A stretch of 64,000 bases of DNA. It comes from Dehalococcoidia bacterium (GTDB lineage: Bacteria > Chloroflexota > Dehalococcoidia > DSTF01 > WHTK01). The position numbers and the translations under genes are program-made. Under the pieces are notes generated by a model. The model was given only the letters and a program-made list of their open reading frames with translations. It searched no databases and had not been told where the DNA came from. This document shows positions 31,836 to 41,943 of this stretch, piece after piece. The stretch covers positions 1 through 64,000 of the forward strand of contig WHTK01000005.1 in the NCBI GenBank assembly GCA_009377745.1, written 5' to 3'. Numbering within the stretch: the first letter of the stretch is position 1; each line of letters starts with the position of its first letter.

Positions 31836-32609
31836 ATGAACACCGCCGCCCTCGCACTGAGGCAGGCCCGCTACGAGATGCGCGCGTTCTGGCGCAATCC
31901 GGCCGCGGCATTTTTCACCTTCGTCTTCCCGCTGATGTTCCTTGTTATCTTCAACGTGGTCTTCGGCAACGGGACGATAGAGGCGCCGGGCGGCGAGATC
32001 AATTTCTCGACCTTCTACGTGCCGGCCATCCTTGCCTTCTCAGTAATCAGCGCCTGCTACACGAACATCGCGATCAGCGTCTCCTTCGCGCGTGACAGGG
32101 GTGTGCTGAAGCGGATGCGCGGCACGCCGATGCCGGCGCTGGCCTACCTGGGCGGCCGTATCATGCAGGCCGTGGCGGTGGCGCTGATCCTGGTCGTCAT
32201 CGTCATCGCGGCGGGCGTCGTCTTCTACGGTGTGGAGTTTCCGGGCGACAAATTGCCGGCGCTGGCCGTGTCGCTGATCGTCGGCGCGGCGGCGTTCTGC
32301 GCTCTCGGCCTGGCGATAACGGCCGTCATCCCCAACGCGGATGCGGCGCCGGCGGTGGTCAACGCCTCGATCCTGCCGCTGCTCTTTATCTCGAACATCT
32401 TCATCCCGACATCGCAGGCGCCCGGCTGGCTCAACGACTTTGCCTCGATCTTCCCCATCGTCCACTTCGCCGAGACGCTGCATGGCGTCTTCAATCCGTT
32501 CGAGACCGGCAGCGGCTTCGAGGCAAAGAGCCTGGCGGTGATCGCTGCCTGGGGCCTGGCGGGCGTGGCGGTGGCGGTGCGCTATTTCACCTGGCAGCCG
32601 AGGAAGTAG
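31836..32609 (+). CDS. ABC-2 type exporter permease
   Basis: 257 residues with six membrane segments. AFWRNPAAAFFTFVFPLMFL is the typical N-terminus of ABC-2 permeases; AISVSFARDRGVLKRMRGTP is the conserved cytoplasmic loop that meets the ATPase; ILPLLFISNIFIPTSQAPGW follows. Substrate (drug, lipid or polymer) cannot be told. Pairs with the ATPase just upstream. Confidence 0.92.
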   Translation: MNTAALALRQARYEMRAFWRNPAAAFFTFVFPLMFLVIFNVVFGNGTIEAPGGEINFSTFYVPAILAFSVISACYTNIAISVSFARDRGVLKRMRGTPMPALAYLGGRIMQAVAVALILVVIVIAAGVVFYGVEFPGDKLPALAVSLIVGAAAFCALGLAITAVIPNADAAPAVVNASILPLLFISNIFIPTSQAPGWLNDFASIFPIVHFAETLHGVFNPFETGSGFEAKSLAVIAAWGLAGVAVAVRYFTWQPRK

Positions 32610-32630
32610 CGGCCCGGCCCGGCGATTGCC

Positions 32631-33998
32631 TCAGCTCTTCTGCAGCCCCTCCAGCTCCTCCCGCAGGCGCTGCACCTCGCCCGGCGGCGCGGGCAGGCCG
32701 CCGTAGCGCACGTCATCGAAGAGACTGGTGATCCGTTGCGGCGTCTCGGCCGCAAGGGCCCGGTTAAGACGCGGGGCCAGCTCCAGCGGCGTCTCCGGCG
32801 GCTGCCGTTCGACGCCGTGCTGCCCGCCGGCCGCCAACAGGTCGAAGTAGAGACGCCGCGCCTCGTCCAGGCCGTGCCGGCCGCGCTGGTTGGGCCGCAG
32901 CCGCCCCAGCAGCGAGCCGATCAGGTCGCCGAGGTCCGCCGCCAGACGCCCTTCCTGATAGGTCGATTCCTTGATCTCGCCGGCCTGCTCGCGCCGGCGG
33001 AAGCGAGTAAACGCCAGCGCCAGTCCGGCCACGATCGCCGTAACCAGCGAGCCGGTGATAATTATCCTTACCAGCAGCCGGGCCCAGTCCGGCAGACCCT
33101 CCGCCTCTGTCTGCTCCTCCTGAGGCTGTGGCTCCGGCTCCTGCGGTTGCTGTGGCGGACGCTCGCCGCCATAGAGAGCCTGTGCCAGCCAGCGCACGCC
33201 CAGGAAGACCTGCTCCGCAAGCCAGAGGAAGGGCAGCGTCGCGTAGTAGACGACCTTGCCTACCACCCAGAGCACGTGGAGTGCGCCGCCTTCGAGCAGG
33301 TCAAATGCGGCGCTGTAGTCGATGATGATAAAGAGCAAAGCCAGTGCCGCCAGCAGCATCACGACGCCACCGACCGCTGCCAGCCAGGCCGGCGCGAACG
33401 AGCGGCCAAACTCGTCCTCTGCTCGCGCCGCGTGGGCCAGGCCGATGGTTAGCAGGCCGATGGCGATGTAGGGCACCGGCAGGTAAGTCACCGTTGCAGG
33501 CATATCGAGGACGCCGGCAAACACCTCGATGACCGCAATGACGACGATGCCGCTGGCGAAGCTGGTCAGCACAGCTTCAAAGCCGAGATACTCCTGCCCG
33601 CGCATGACGCCGCGCAGCCAGAAGAGCCAGAGCAGCGGTATGCCGACCACGGCCTGGGCCTTGTCGCGCAGAGTCGCCTCGGTGCGGAAGAAGACGTCGT
33701 CCGCGAAGGTGAAGTCCCAGAAGCGCCAGTCGCCGAAGAAGTCGACGCGGACGATGGCGTAGAAAAGGAGCAGCGAGAAGAAGACGCCGTAGATACGCAG
33801 CAGCCCCAGCGGCAGGCTCGATGCCTGCAGGAAGCGCGAGATACAGAACGATGCCCCCACGACGACCACTGTCGCGAGCAGCGTCGGCCCGCCGGCTTCC
33901 TTCGAGACGAGAGAGACGACGAACGCGACGACGGCATTGACCCAGAGCGACTCCATCAGCAGCAAGGCGCCACGGGTTAGGGGCCGCCGCCAGCTCAC
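32631..33998 (-). CDS. Membrane protein with C-terminal DUF4129 domain
   Basis: 455 residues. About eight membrane helices to residue ~240, an extracytoplasmic Pro/Gln/Glu-rich linker (QQPQEPEPQPQEEQ), one more helix (~315), then a cytoplasmic DUF4129 domain (EARRLYFDLLAAGGQHGVER, ETPLELA, ITSLFDDVRYG). Third gene of the moxR-DUF58-DUF4129 set; its GTG start overlaps the DUF58 stop (GTGA). Such operons often also carry a transglutaminase, absent here. Confidence 0.85.
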   Translation of the reverse strand: MSWRRPLTRGALLLMESLWVNAVVAFVVSLVSKEAGGPTLLATVVVVGASFCISRFLQASSLPLGLLRIYGVFFSLLLFYAIVRVDFFGDWRFWDFTFADDVFFRTEATLRDKAQAVVGIPLLWLFWLRGVMRGQEYLGFEAVLTSFASGIVVIAVIEVFAGVLDMPATVTYLPVPYIAIGLLTIGLAHAARAEDEFGRSFAPAWLAAVGGVVMLLAALALLFIIIDYSAAFDLLEGGALHVLWVVGKVVYYATLPFLWLAEQVFLGVRWLAQALYGGERPPQQPQEPEPQPQEEQTEAEGLPDWARLLVRIIITGSLVTAIVAGLALAFTRFRRREQAGEIKESTYQEGRLAADLGDLIGSLLGRLRPNQRGRHGLDEARRLYFDLLAAGGQHGVERQPPETPLELAPRLNRALAAETPQRITSLFDDVRYGGLPAPPGEVQRLREELEGLQKS

Positions 33999-35230
33999 GT
34001 CGTAGCCCCGTCGCCGCTCGCCCGGGCCGCTTCCAGCGCTCGCACCGTCGTGTTGAGATTGAAGACGCGAATGCGTCCCAGGTCCTCCTCGAAGCTGCCC
34101 TCTGCCAGCGACAGCACCGTAACGGCGTGCCCTGCCCCGGCGACCCGCCGTAAGGAGGCTGCCAGCGGCTCGTCCATGCGCGAGGTGACGCAGACCAGCG
34201 TGGCGCCGTAGGGGAAGGATTGCGCCTCGCGCTCCAGCACCCGCTCGAGCGGCGTCAGGGTCAACGGCCCGACCACGGCCAGCGCTTCCAAAACCCGCGC
34301 CAGCTGGTCGGACGACCGGCCGACCGGTACACGCATCGGCCGGTCCGACTCCGGGTAGGCGCCGTTGGCCACCAGGCCGATGGCATAGCCTGCCTCAAAC
34401 CCGTAGCGCGCCACCGAACCGGCGACAGAGAGGACGCGGTCGAGCATCTCCGGCACGTAGCCCTCCCAGCTGTGGGCCAGGGTATGGACGTTGACGGCGA
34501 CCAGCATGTGCAGCGTGCTCGACGGCTCATAGACCTTTGACTGCAAGCTCTGATGGCGCGCTGAGGCCTTCCAGTCGATACGGCGCATCGGGTCGCCGGG
34601 ACGGTAATCCCGCAGGCCGACGATACGCCCCGGGTCTTCGAAGATCCGCTCGCGTCCCTTCTTCTCCCCGAAGGGACGCTCGGCGGGGAGGCCCAGCTCC
34701 GGCAGCGTATAGAGCGCCGGATAGATGATCACGGAGTCGTGCTTCTCCTCCTGCCGCTCGGCGGAGAAGAAGCCGAACATATCGCCGGACTGGATGTAGG
34801 CCGGGCCAAGACGGTAGTAGCCGCGCCTCATCGCCTGGAACTCGAGCGGCCAGCTGACACGTTCGTACCAGCTGAGGTGAGTCGAGCGTGATAGGTAGAG
34901 GTAGTTGGGCGAACCCGCCTGCGAGAGGTGCTGCTCGTCCACCACGGCGCCCTCCGGCACCATGTCCTTGACCTCGATCCAGGGCACGGGCAGCAGCTTG
35001 TCGTTGGCCAGACGCAGGGTCATCGACAGCTTCTCGCCGGCGAAGGCGCGGTTCTCGGGGATGATCCTCTGGTAGCGCACCTGGTCGAGCACGTGCCGCG
35101 ACCACGTCCGCGCCAGCATCCCCGCGACGAAGAGGAACACCGTGAGGCCGATCAGCGGCGTGCTTCCCGCGATGATCGCCACCACGGCGAGGATCAGGGT
35201 GAACTGGAGCCAGTTGTTACGCAGCCACAC
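33995..35230 (-). CDS. DUF58-domain membrane protein
   Basis: 411 residues. Two N-terminal membrane helices (residues ~8-40), a beta-rich part (LRLANDKLLPVPWIEVKD), then the DUF58 core PFGEKKGRERIFEDPGRIVG and LRDYRPGDPMRRIDWKASAR, leading into a von-Willebrand-A-like fold. Works with the MoxR ATPase in a chaperone-like or metal-insertion system. Twelve bases separate it from moxR. Confidence 0.92.
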   Translation of the reverse strand: MWLRNNWLQFTLILAVVAIIAGSTPLIGLTVFLFVAGMLARTWSRHVLDQVRYQRIIPENRAFAGEKLSMTLRLANDKLLPVPWIEVKDMVPEGAVVDEQHLSQAGSPNYLYLSRSTHLSWYERVSWPLEFQAMRRGYYRLGPAYIQSGDMFGFFSAERQEEKHDSVIIYPALYTLPELGLPAERPFGEKKGRERIFEDPGRIVGLRDYRPGDPMRRIDWKASARHQSLQSKVYEPSSTLHMLVAVNVHTLAHSWEGYVPEMLDRVLSVAGSVARYGFEAGYAIGLVANGAYPESDRPMRVPVGRSSDQLARVLEALAVVGPLTLTPLERVLEREAQSFPYGATLVCVTSRMDEPLAASLRRVAGAGHAVTVLSLAEGSFEEDLGRIRVFNLNTTVRALEAARASGDGATT

Positions 35231-35242
35231 GCGGGGTGTCTC

Positions 35243-36223
35243 TCACCCCTCGATGGGGACAGGGACGCTCTCCAACGCTTCCTGCAGGACGCCCTCGGCG
35301 TCACGGCCGCGCAAGCGGCTCTGAGAGCTGAGAATGGCGCGGTGGGCCAGGACGTAGGGGGCCAGGAACTTGACATCGTCGGGCAGCACGTAATCGCGGC
35401 CACGGATTGCCGCCAGGGCGCGGGCGCCACGGAAGAGGCTGAGGCTGCCTCTGGGGCTGGCGCCGAGGTCGTAAGACGCGTGGCGACGGGTTGCCTGGAC
35501 GACCTGCACGACGTAGCGGCGGATCGATGGCTCACAGTAGACCTGCGAGACCAGCCTGCTCAGCCGCGTCAGCTCCTCGGCCGTGACGACGGGCTCCAAC
35601 TCGGTCAGGGGGCTGCCCTCTTCGAAGCGCAGAAGGATTGCGTCTTCGTCCGCCTCGCTCGGATAGCCCAGCTTGATCCGCATGAAGAAGCGGTCGAGCT
35701 GCGCCTCCGGCAGCGGGAACGTCCCCTCCAATTCGATGGGGTTCTGGGTGGCGATGACGAGGAACGGCGCCGGCAGCGGCAGCGTCACACCCTCGACGGT
35801 TACCTGCCGCTCCTCCATCGCCTCCAGCAGGGCGCTCTGGGTACGTGGCGTGGCGCGGTTGATCTCATCCGCCAGCACGATGTTGGCAATGATCGGCCCC
35901 GGGCGGAACTCAAACTCGCCCTGCTTCTGGTTGTAGAAGTTGATGCCGGTGATATCTGAAGGCATCACGTCCGGCGTGAACTGGATGCGCTTGAAGCTGC
36001 AGCCGATGGAGCGCGCGATCGACTTGGCCAGCGTCGTCTTGCCGATGCCAGGCACGTCCTCGATCAGCAGGTGGCCGTCCGAGAACAGGCCCACCAGCAC
36101 CAGGTCGATGACGTCATCCTTGCCGACGATTACGCGGCCGATGTTGGCCTTGACGCGCTCCGCTACCTCGCGGATGGCGCTGGCCGCCACTGTCGCTGTT
36201 TCCCGGCTCCGGTCGTCAGTCAT
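35243..36223 (-). CDS. MoxR-family AAA+ ATPase
   Basis: 326 residues. Walker [13 protein letters not shown] (~58-69), Walker [22 protein letters not shown], sensor 1 [20 protein letters not shown], arginine region [12 protein letters not shown], and the C-terminal lid with [19 protein letters not shown]. First gene of the operon with DUF58 and DUF4129 proteins. Acts as a chaperone-like remodelling ATPase; client unknown. Confidence 0.95.
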   Translation of the reverse strand: MTDDRSRETATVAASAIREVAERVKANIGRVIVGKDDVIDLVLVGLFSDGHLLIEDVPGIGKTTLAKSIARSIGCSFKRIQFTPDVMPSDITGINFYNQKQGEFEFRPGPIIANIVLADEINRATPRTQSALLEAMEERQVTVEGVTLPLPAPFLVIATQNPIELEGTFPLPEAQLDRFFMRIKLGYPSEADEDAILLRFEEGSPLTELEPVVTAEELTRLSRLVSQVYCEPSIRRYVVQVVQATRRHASYDLGASPRGSLSLFRGARALAAIRGRDYVLPDDVKFLAPYVLAHRAILSSQSRLRGRDAEGVLQEALESVPVPIEG

Positions 36224-36390
36224 TAAATCTTGTCCCGGCGCTGCCTATACGCCTCGTCCGCGGAGTCCACCTAGCATACAGGAAGGCTTCGGCGTGGCGG
36301 CGGCACGGGCGAGGCCATAGCGCACAAGCGCCCGATCCTAGAGATGAGAGGCAGGCTGCCGGTGCTATCCTCGCAAGAGAGGAGGACGCC

Positions 36391-37689
36391 TTGACGGAGA
36401 CCACAATCACCCCTGAGAGCGCTTTTGCTACCGCCCAGTCCCAGCTGCGTAAGGTCGCCGGCCTACTCGAGTTGGAGGAGGGCATGATCGAGGTCCTTGC
36501 CCATCCCAAGCGTGAGCTGACGGTCAACTTCCCGGTGCGCATGGATGACGGCTCGATCCGAGTCTTCACCGGCTACCGCGTCCACCACAACGAGGCGCGC
36601 GGTCCCGTCAAGGGCGGCCTGCGCTACAGCCCTATGGTCAGCCTGGACGAGGTGCGCGCCCTGGCGATGTGGATGACCTGGAAGTGCGCCGTGGTCAACC
36701 TTCCCTACGGCGGCGCCAAAGGCGGCGTCATCGTCAGCCCGCGTGAGCTGTCCGCGCGCGAGCTGGAGCGCATGACCCGCCGCTACACGACCGAGATCGA
36801 GATCATTATCGGGCCCGGCGTCGATATACCCGCCCCGGACCTCGGCACGGATGCGCGCGTCATGGCCTGGATCATGGACACCTACAGCATGCAGATGGGC
36901 TACTCCGTGCCGGGCATCGTCACCGGCAAGCCGGTGGGCCTTGGCGGCAGCCTGGGGCGCGAAGAGGCTACCGGACGCGGCGTGCTCTACATCGCCCAGG
37001 AGGCCTGCCGCCGGCGCGGGATCAGCCTGGAGGGCGCAACGGTCGCGATCCAGGGTTTCGGCAACGTCGGCGGCGCGGCTTCTCGGCTCCTGGCTCAGGC
37101 GGGCGCCAAAATCGTTGCGATCAGCGACTCACGGGTCGGCATTTACAACCAGACCGGCCTGGACGTCGAAGCTTTCTTTGCTTCGCGGCTGCCTGGCGGC
37201 TACATCGGCGACCACACTCACCACATCATCGATGACTTCCCCGGCAAGGGCACCGACCACGTCGACATCACCAACGAGGAGCTGCTGGAGCTGCCCGTCG
37301 ATATCCTGATCCCGGCGGCGATTGAGGGGCAGATCACCGACAAGAACGCGCCCAAGATCCGCGCCGGAATGATTATCGAGGCCGCCAACGGGCCAACAAC
37401 CAGCGCCGGGGACGAAATTCTGGCCGAGCGTGGCATCTACGTTGTACCGGACATCATCGCCAACGCCGGCGGCGTCACCGTCTCTTACTTCGAGTGGGTC
37501 CAGGACCTGCAGTCCTTCTTCTGGGCGGAGGACGAGGTCAACCAGCGTCTGCAACGGATCCTGGTCAGCGCCTTCAATGAGGTGGCATCCGTGGCCGAGG
37601 AGCGCAAGCTGCGACTGAGGGAGGCGGCCTACGTAGTCGCCCTGCAGCGCGTCGTTGAGGCGATCAGGCTGCGCGGCATCTTCCCCTAG
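36391..37689 (+). CDS. gdhA: Glutamate dehydrogenase
   Basis: 432 residues from TTG 36391 (AGAGGAGGACG upstream). [18 protein letters not shown] holds the glutamate-binding Lys region; [15 protein letters not shown] contains the catalytic Lys; [17 protein letters not shown]; Rossmann [34 protein letters not shown]. Hexameric type of ~420-450 residues, reversible 2-oxoglutarate amination. NAD versus NADP preference cannot be read securely. Stand-alone gene. Confidence 0.95.
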   Translation: MTETTITPESAFATAQSQLRKVAGLLELEEGMIEVLAHPKRELTVNFPVRMDDGSIRVFTGYRVHHNEARGPVKGGLRYSPMVSLDEVRALAMWMTWKCAVVNLPYGGAKGGVIVSPRELSARELERMTRRYTTEIEIIIGPGVDIPAPDLGTDARVMAWIMDTYSMQMGYSVPGIVTGKPVGLGGSLGREEATGRGVLYIAQEACRRRGISLEGATVAIQGFGNVGGAASRLLAQAGAKIVAISDSRVGIYNQTGLDVEAFFASRLPGGYIGDHTHHIIDDFPGKGTDHVDITNEELLELPVDILIPAAIEGQITDKNAPKIRAGMIIEAANGPTTSAGDEILAERGIYVVPDIIANAGGVTVSYFEWVQDLQSFFWAEDEVNQRLQRILVSAFNEVASVAEERKLRLREAAYVVALQRVVEAIRLRGIFP

Positions 37690-37823
37690 CGAGTTTCAGC
37701 CCTCGCTCCGTCACCGGCGGTGCAGATATGCCCGCGAGGTTTTACTCTCAAGCCTTCGGCCGCAACACTCTGGGAACGGCAAGCACGCTACGGTGCCTCT
37801 AGACGAACATCGAGGAGGCCGTC

Positions 37824-38243
37824 ATGCAGGTAAGAGAAGCCATGGCGAAGACGATAAGCATTGCGACGCCGCGGGATTCGCTCAGGAGGATCGCCGAGCT
37901 GATGAAGATGGAGGACGCCGGCTTCATCCCGGTGTGTGAGGGCGATAACGTTGTCGGCGTGATCACGGACCGCGACATCGTGATCCGGGGCCTCAGCAAC
38001 GGACAAGGCGACATCGCCAACGAGCCGGCGGAGCGCTTCATGTCGAGAAACGTGGCGACCGTCCAGGCCGACGCCAACCTCGAAGAGGCGGCCATGATCA
38101 TGGAGCAGCGCGAGGTCAGGCGGTTGCCGGTCCTCGAAAACGGGCGGCTGGCCGGGATACTCTCGCACGGCAACCTGGTCCAGGCTACGCGGTCGGACGG
38201 GCCCGGCGATAAGGCCACTCTGGGGGTAACGCGGGGCGCCTAG
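37824..38243 (+). CDS. Paired CBS-domain protein
   Basis: 139 residues made of two CBS motifs: MAKTISIATPRDSLRRIAEL...GFIPVCEGDNVVGVITDRDI and MSRNVATVQADANLEEAAMI...VRRLPVLENGRLAGILSHGN. The pair should bind an adenosine nucleotide. No attached catalytic domain. GAGGAGG lies 7 bases before ATG. Confidence 0.92.
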   Translation: MQVREAMAKTISIATPRDSLRRIAELMKMEDAGFIPVCEGDNVVGVITDRDIVIRGLSNGQGDIANEPAERFMSRNVATVQADANLEEAAMIMEQREVRRLPVLENGRLAGILSHGNLVQATRSDGPGDKATLGVTRGA

Positions 38244-38282
38244 CCCGACGATCTTCCTGGCGCTCCGCGGCCCAACGTCGGC

Positions 38283-38288
38283 TACAAT
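38283..38288 (+). promoter_or_regulatory. -10 element of a leaderless promoter
   Basis: TACAAT 6 bases before ATG 38295; no ribosome site. Confidence 0.6.
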
Positions 38289-38294
38289 GGCGCC

Positions 38295-39173
38295 ATGACC
38301 CAGCCTTTCTTCGCCAAGCTCAAGGACGCCGTCGCGCGCAACAACAGCCTGATCTGCGTCGGCCTCGACCCGGATCTGTCGCTGATGCCGGTGCGCAATG
38401 TGGCCGAATTCAACATCAAGATCATCGAGGCCACGTCCGACCTGGTCTGTTGCTACAAGCCTAACCTGGCCTTCTTCGAGGCGCTTGGCGAGGAGGGCTG
38501 GGATGCCCTGCGCCGCACCCTGGAAGCCATCCCTGAGGACATTCCGGTCATAGCCGACGCCAAGCGCGGCGACATCGGCAACACGGCGGCGGCCTACGCC
38601 CACGCCATCTTCGACGTGCTGGGCTGCGACGCCGCGACGGTCAATGCCTACGGCGGTGAAGACGCGGTCGAGCCATTCCTGGACTATGCCGAGAAGGGCG
38701 TCCTGGTCTGGTGCCGCTCTTCGAACCCCAGCGCCGGCGAGTTCCAGGACCTCCTGGTCGACTACGAGGGCGAGCGGCGGCCTCTCTGGCAGGTCGTGGC
38801 GCTGAAGTCGATGAAGTGGAGCAAGCACGATAACGCCGGCATCGTCGTCGGCGCGACGTATCCCGAGCAGCTGGCGGAAGCCCGCGCCCTTGCCCCAACG
38901 GCGACGATCCTCGTCCCAGGGGTTGGGGCTCAGGATGGCAGCCTGCGCGACTCGGTGCTGGCTGGCGTGACAACGGCCGGCGAAGGGATCATCGTCTCGG
39001 CCTCGCGCTCCGTTATCTACGCCTCACGCGAGGGCGACTATCCGATGGCGGCGCGCGCCGCCGCCAGGCTGCTGCAGGAGCAGGTCAACCTCTACCGCCG
39101 CGAGCGCAGCTTCCGATTCGAGCAGCAGGCGCAGCGATCCGAGCAGCAAACACAGCGGTTCTCGGAGGACTGA
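38295..39173 (+). CDS. pyrF: Orotidine 5'-phosphate decarboxylase
   Basis: 292 residues, the longer PyrF subfamily. LICVGLDPD at the start; catalytic [20 protein letters not shown] with Lys90; [32 protein letters not shown] and [10 protein letters not shown] phosphate loop. Forms UMP in pyrimidine synthesis. The last ~25 residues are a Glu/Arg/Gln tail with the repeated unit EQQ.QR(S/F). Followed after 7 bases by DUF951. Confidence 0.95.
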   Translation: MTQPFFAKLKDAVARNNSLICVGLDPDLSLMPVRNVAEFNIKIIEATSDLVCCYKPNLAFFEALGEEGWDALRRTLEAIPEDIPVIADAKRGDIGNTAAAYAHAIFDVLGCDAATVNAYGGEDAVEPFLDYAEKGVLVWCRSSNPSAGEFQDLLVDYEGERRPLWQVVALKSMKWSKHDNAGIVVGATYPEQLAEARALAPTATILVPGVGAQDGSLRDSVLAGVTTAGEGIIVSASRSVIYASREGDYPMAARAAARLLQEQVNLYRRERSFRFEQQAQRSEQQTQRFSED

Positions 39174-39180
39174 CACGGTC

Positions 39181-39399
39181 CTGGAGCTCGCCCTCGGTGA
39201 CGTCGTGCGGTTGCGCAAGGCCCACCCGTGCGGCGGCTTTGACTGGCAGGTCACCCGCCTCGGCGCCGATATCGGCCTGCGCTGCCTGACCTGCGGACGC
39301 CGCGTCCTTCTGGAACGCTCTACGCTGGAGAAACGGCTCAAGGAGTTCGTCTTCCGGGCCAGCGCCGCCGCGGAGACTGACGAGAGCATCCGCTCCTGA
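39181..39399 (+). CDS. DUF951 zinc-ribbon-like protein
   Basis: The family begins [17 protein letters not shown] and that segment is coded from CTG 39181 ([19 protein letters not shown]). No ATG, GTG or TTG lies in frame between the pyrF stop and GTG 39205, and a GTG start there would cut the first strand. A GGAGG at 39164-39168 favours the CTG. It continues [20 protein letters not shown] with a Cys pair. Small cytoplasmic protein of unknown role. Stop overlaps the next ATG (TGATG). Confidence 0.82.
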   Translation: MELALGDVVRLRKAHPCGGFDWQVTRLGADIGLRCLTCGRRVLLERSTLEKRLKEFVFRASAAAETDESIRS

Positions 39400-40769
39400 T
39401 GACGGAGCTGGCGACTCCTCCGCAGCAAGCCCGCCGCAACCGCTTCATGCTGGCCCAGTGGGCCGAGCTGATGGACGACGACTCGTTCCGGCGCTTCTGG
39501 TTCATGCGCCTGGCGAGCCATATTTGCGCGAACGCCCTGTCTTACGCCCTGCTCGTCTTCACGATCCGTCTCTCGGAATCGGCGGTCGCGATGGGCCTGC
39601 TGCTCCTGACCATGCTCCTGCCGACGGCGCTGCTGGGCGCGGTCTCCGGCGTCGCCGTAGACCGGCTGCCACGCGGCCTGATCCTCTTCGCCGCCAACCT
39701 GCTGCGGGCCGTGCTGGTCTTCGCGCTGCTGGGAGCGAAGGACAGCCTGCCCTCCCTCTACATGGTGTCCCTGGGACTGGGCGTGCTGAGTCAGCTCACC
39801 GGCCCCGCCGAGGGGGCCGTGGTGCCGCACATCGTGCGGTCGCGGCACCTGGTGGCGGCGAATTCCTTCCTCCAGCTCGGGACGCTGGCCAGCCAGGTCA
39901 TTGGCCTCTTGGTGCTGGCGCCGCTGCTACTAAAGACGACCAACGGCGACCCGCTGCTCTTCATCCTGGTCGGGCTCTATGTCGTTTCGGCAGGGTTGGT
40001 GACACTGATCCCGCAATTCCACTTCACTTCGGAACAAGACGGGCGTGAGGTCACGCTGAGGGCAATGCGCCGCGAGTTTGCCGAGGGCTGGATGCGCCTC
40101 AACCGCGACCCCACCGCCTTCCTGGCGCTGATCCTGCTCGTCGTTACCAGTACTTCGATGCTGATCATCGCGACCATGCTGCCGAAATTCTCCGTCAGCG
40201 TGCTGGGTGTCGCGCCGGAGAACATTGTCTTCGTGCTGGCGCCGGTGGGCATTGCAGTCTTCCTCGGCCTTCGCAGCGTAGAGTTCCTGGCTGACCGGCT
40301 AAACAAGCTGGTGACGATCAGCGGCGCCTACGTGCTGATGGCGGGCTCCCTGATCGCGATGGGGCTGGTGCCGGCCAGCGCCGGCTTGATCGAGTCCCTG
40401 GACCCGCTGGGCGTATTCAGTGCCGGGCCGCTGAACGAGCAGGCGGCCCGCATCGGCGTGACGATCCTCTACGGCAACATCTATGGCTTCGCGCTGACCG
40501 TGGTGCTGACGATGGGCAAGGTGCTGCTAAACCAACGCATCCCCCTGGCGATGCAGGGCCGGGTCTTTGCGGCGCAGGCCGTCCTCACCAACCTTGTCGC
40601 GATGGCGCCGGTGGTGATCGCCAGCCTGGTCGCTGACGCCGTGGGTGTTGCGCCGGTGATGATCTGCGCGGGCATCGGGGCGTTGCTGGCGGCAGCGTGG
40701 TCGCAAGCCCGCAGCAGCCGCATCGCCCAGCCAATTGGCTTCGAGGCGGACGCCAGGACTTCGGTCTAG
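39399..40769 (+). CDS. MFS-type transporter
   Basis: 456 residues, about 12 transmembrane segments. N-terminal [20 protein letters not shown], then the loop motif [20 protein letters not shown] (D-R-x-x-R-G) between helices 2 and 3. A central cytoplasmic loop at ~215-235. Resembles the macrolide-efflux/ MFS_3 group, but substrate is unknown. Translationally coupled to DUF951. Confidence 0.85.
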   Translation: MTELATPPQQARRNRFMLAQWAELMDDDSFRRFWFMRLASHICANALSYALLVFTIRLSESAVAMGLLLLTMLLPTALLGAVSGVAVDRLPRGLILFAANLLRAVLVFALLGAKDSLPSLYMVSLGLGVLSQLTGPAEGAVVPHIVRSRHLVAANSFLQLGTLASQVIGLLVLAPLLLKTTNGDPLLFILVGLYVVSAGLVTLIPQFHFTSEQDGREVTLRAMRREFAEGWMRLNRDPTAFLALILLVVTSTSMLIIATMLPKFSVSVLGVAPENIVFVLAPVGIAVFLGLRSVEFLADRLNKLVTISGAYVLMAGSLIAMGLVPASAGLIESLDPLGVFSAGPLNEQAARIGVTILYGNIYGFALTVVLTMGKVLLNQRIPLAMQGRVFAAQAVLTNLVAMAPVVIASLVADAVGVAPVMICAGIGALLAAAWSQARSSRIAQPIGFEADARTSV

Positions 40770-40797
40770 AGTCAGACGGGGCGCTGATTCGTGCCCG

Positions 40798-40880
40798 CAC
40801 GGGTTGATTTGAATGCGCGTCCACCGCTGGCCAGACCGGCGTACACGCTCACCGGGTTGATTGAAATGGAGCATCCACCT
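40798..40880 (+). repeat. Imperfect direct repeat before the bifunctional-nuclease gene
   Basis: CGGGTTGATTTGAATGCGCG (from about 40800) and CGGGTTGATTGAAATGGAGC (from about 40854) are followed in both cases by TCCACC. Spacing about 53 bases. Might be a double operator or a small duplication. Confidence 0.5.
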
Positions 40881-40971
40881 CAGCCGCACCACCCCTCGCT
40901 TAATTGACACCCAAAATCGCCGAACCTTAGACTGGAAATGCTCAGACAGGCACGTCAGGAGGGTGGACGGC

Positions 40972-41517
40972 ATGATCGAGATGAGCGTTGAGTTCGTCCG
41001 AGTCAGCATGCAGAATTACAACCGCGTCGTCATCCTCAAAGAGAAGGAGGCGGAGCGCTACCTCCTGATCTGGATCGGCCCGGCGGAAGCCGAAGCGATC
41101 GCGATGCGACTGGGCGATGTCCAGCCACCGCGACCCCAGACCCACGACCTGCTGCGCAACATCATCGATACCCTGGGGGCGCAGGTCTCCTACATCCTGG
41201 TCAACGACCTCAACAACGACACCTTCTACGCGCGCATCGTCCTCGACCTGAACGGCAAGCCAGTCGAGATCGACTCACGCACCAGCGACGCCATTGCCCT
41301 GGCGGTGCGGGCCCAGGTGCCGATCTTCGCCGAAGAGTCAGTGCTGGAGCGCGCCGGTATCCTGCTAGACAAGGAGCCGGAGGGCCTGTTTGGCACGGAG
41401 GCTGGTCATAGGGAAGCCCTCTCCGGTGTGGGGCCGGAGGAGCTGGAGAAGATGTCCGCCTTCAAGGACTTCATCGAGAGCCTGGACCTGGACGACTTCG
41501 AGAAGCGCAAAACCTAG
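40972..41517 (+). CDS. Bifunctional nuclease (BFN/DUF151) family protein
   Basis: 181 residues from ATG 40972 with CAGGAGGG 8 bases upstream. VEFVRVSMQNYNRVVILKEK, YLLIWIGPAEAEAIAMRLGD, PRPQTHDLLRNIIDTLGAQV, ARIVLDLNGKPVEIDSRTSD and AIALAVRAQVPIFAEESVLE are the full BFN core. A C-terminal UVR-like helix follows. Plant and bacterial relatives show DNase/RNase activity in vitro; the biological role is uncertain. Confidence 0.92.
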   Translation: MIEMSVEFVRVSMQNYNRVVILKEKEAERYLLIWIGPAEAEAIAMRLGDVQPPRPQTHDLLRNIIDTLGAQVSYILVNDLNNDTFYARIVLDLNGKPVEIDSRTSDAIALAVRAQVPIFAEESVLERAGILLDKEPEGLFGTEAGHREALSGVGPEELEKMSAFKDFIESLDLDDFEKRKT

Positions 41518-41530
41518 ATTATTCATACAG

Positions 41531-41558
41531 CGAAGGGCGCACTTGAGGCCGCCCTTCG
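41531..41558 (+). terminator. Hairpin after the BFN gene
   Basis: CGAAGGGCG (41531-41539) pairs with CGCCCTTCG (41550-41558), 13 bases after the stop. No U-tract; may still end the transcript before the atp operon. Confidence 0.5.
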
Positions 41559-41640
41559 CCTGGTTGATCAACTCCGGCAGCCACTTTCCTGCTAGGCTGC
41601 AATCCGTTTGGCAACAGCCTAAGCCGCCTGCTAAGACCCT

Positions 41641-41669
41641 TTGATCGATAGAAATTGCTGTGATATTGT
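41641..41669 (+). promoter_or_regulatory. Probable promoter of the atp operon
   Basis: TTGATC (41641-41646), 17 bases, TATTGT (41664-41669), some 38 bases before the first atp gene. AT-rich context fits a strong operon promoter. Confidence 0.5.
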
Positions 41670-41706
41670 TCCCAACGTCACGAACTCTCGCGTGTGATTG
41701 GCGCTG

Positions 41707-41943
41707 ATGGACAGAATGCCCCCCAGCGCCAGGCTCCTCGGTATCGGCTTCTACGTCGCTATCACCATCGTTTTGATGACGATAGGCGGACGAGAGCTGG
41801 ACAAGGCACTCGATACCGGGAGACTTTTCACACTCGTGGGACTGACGTTGGGATTGATACTGGCGCTGTGGGGTGGGATGCGGCAGCTAATGGAAGTGCT
41901 GGACGCGATTAACCACAGGCGTACTGGGGGGAAGCGGGATTGA
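41707..41943 (+). CDS. atpZ: AtpZ/AtpI-type ATP synthase accessory protein
   Basis: 78 residues (TTG 41698 would add three). Two membrane helices: LGIGFYVAITIVLMTIGG and LFTLVGLTLGLILALWGGMR, with the GRELDKALDTG loop between. Proteins of this type precede atpB and help insert or regulate the c-ring or transport Mg/Ca. The stop overlaps the atpB TTG start. Confidence 0.82.
   Translation: MDRMPPSARLLGIGFYVAITIVLMTIGGRELDKALDTGRLFTLVGLTLGLILALWGGMRQLMEVLDAINHRRTGGKRD

Noticed and set aside
34928..35959. 343-codon plus-strand ORF over moxR and DUF58
   Set aside because: It is antisense to two clearly conserved genes and rich in His/Arg/Gln typical of shadow frames.
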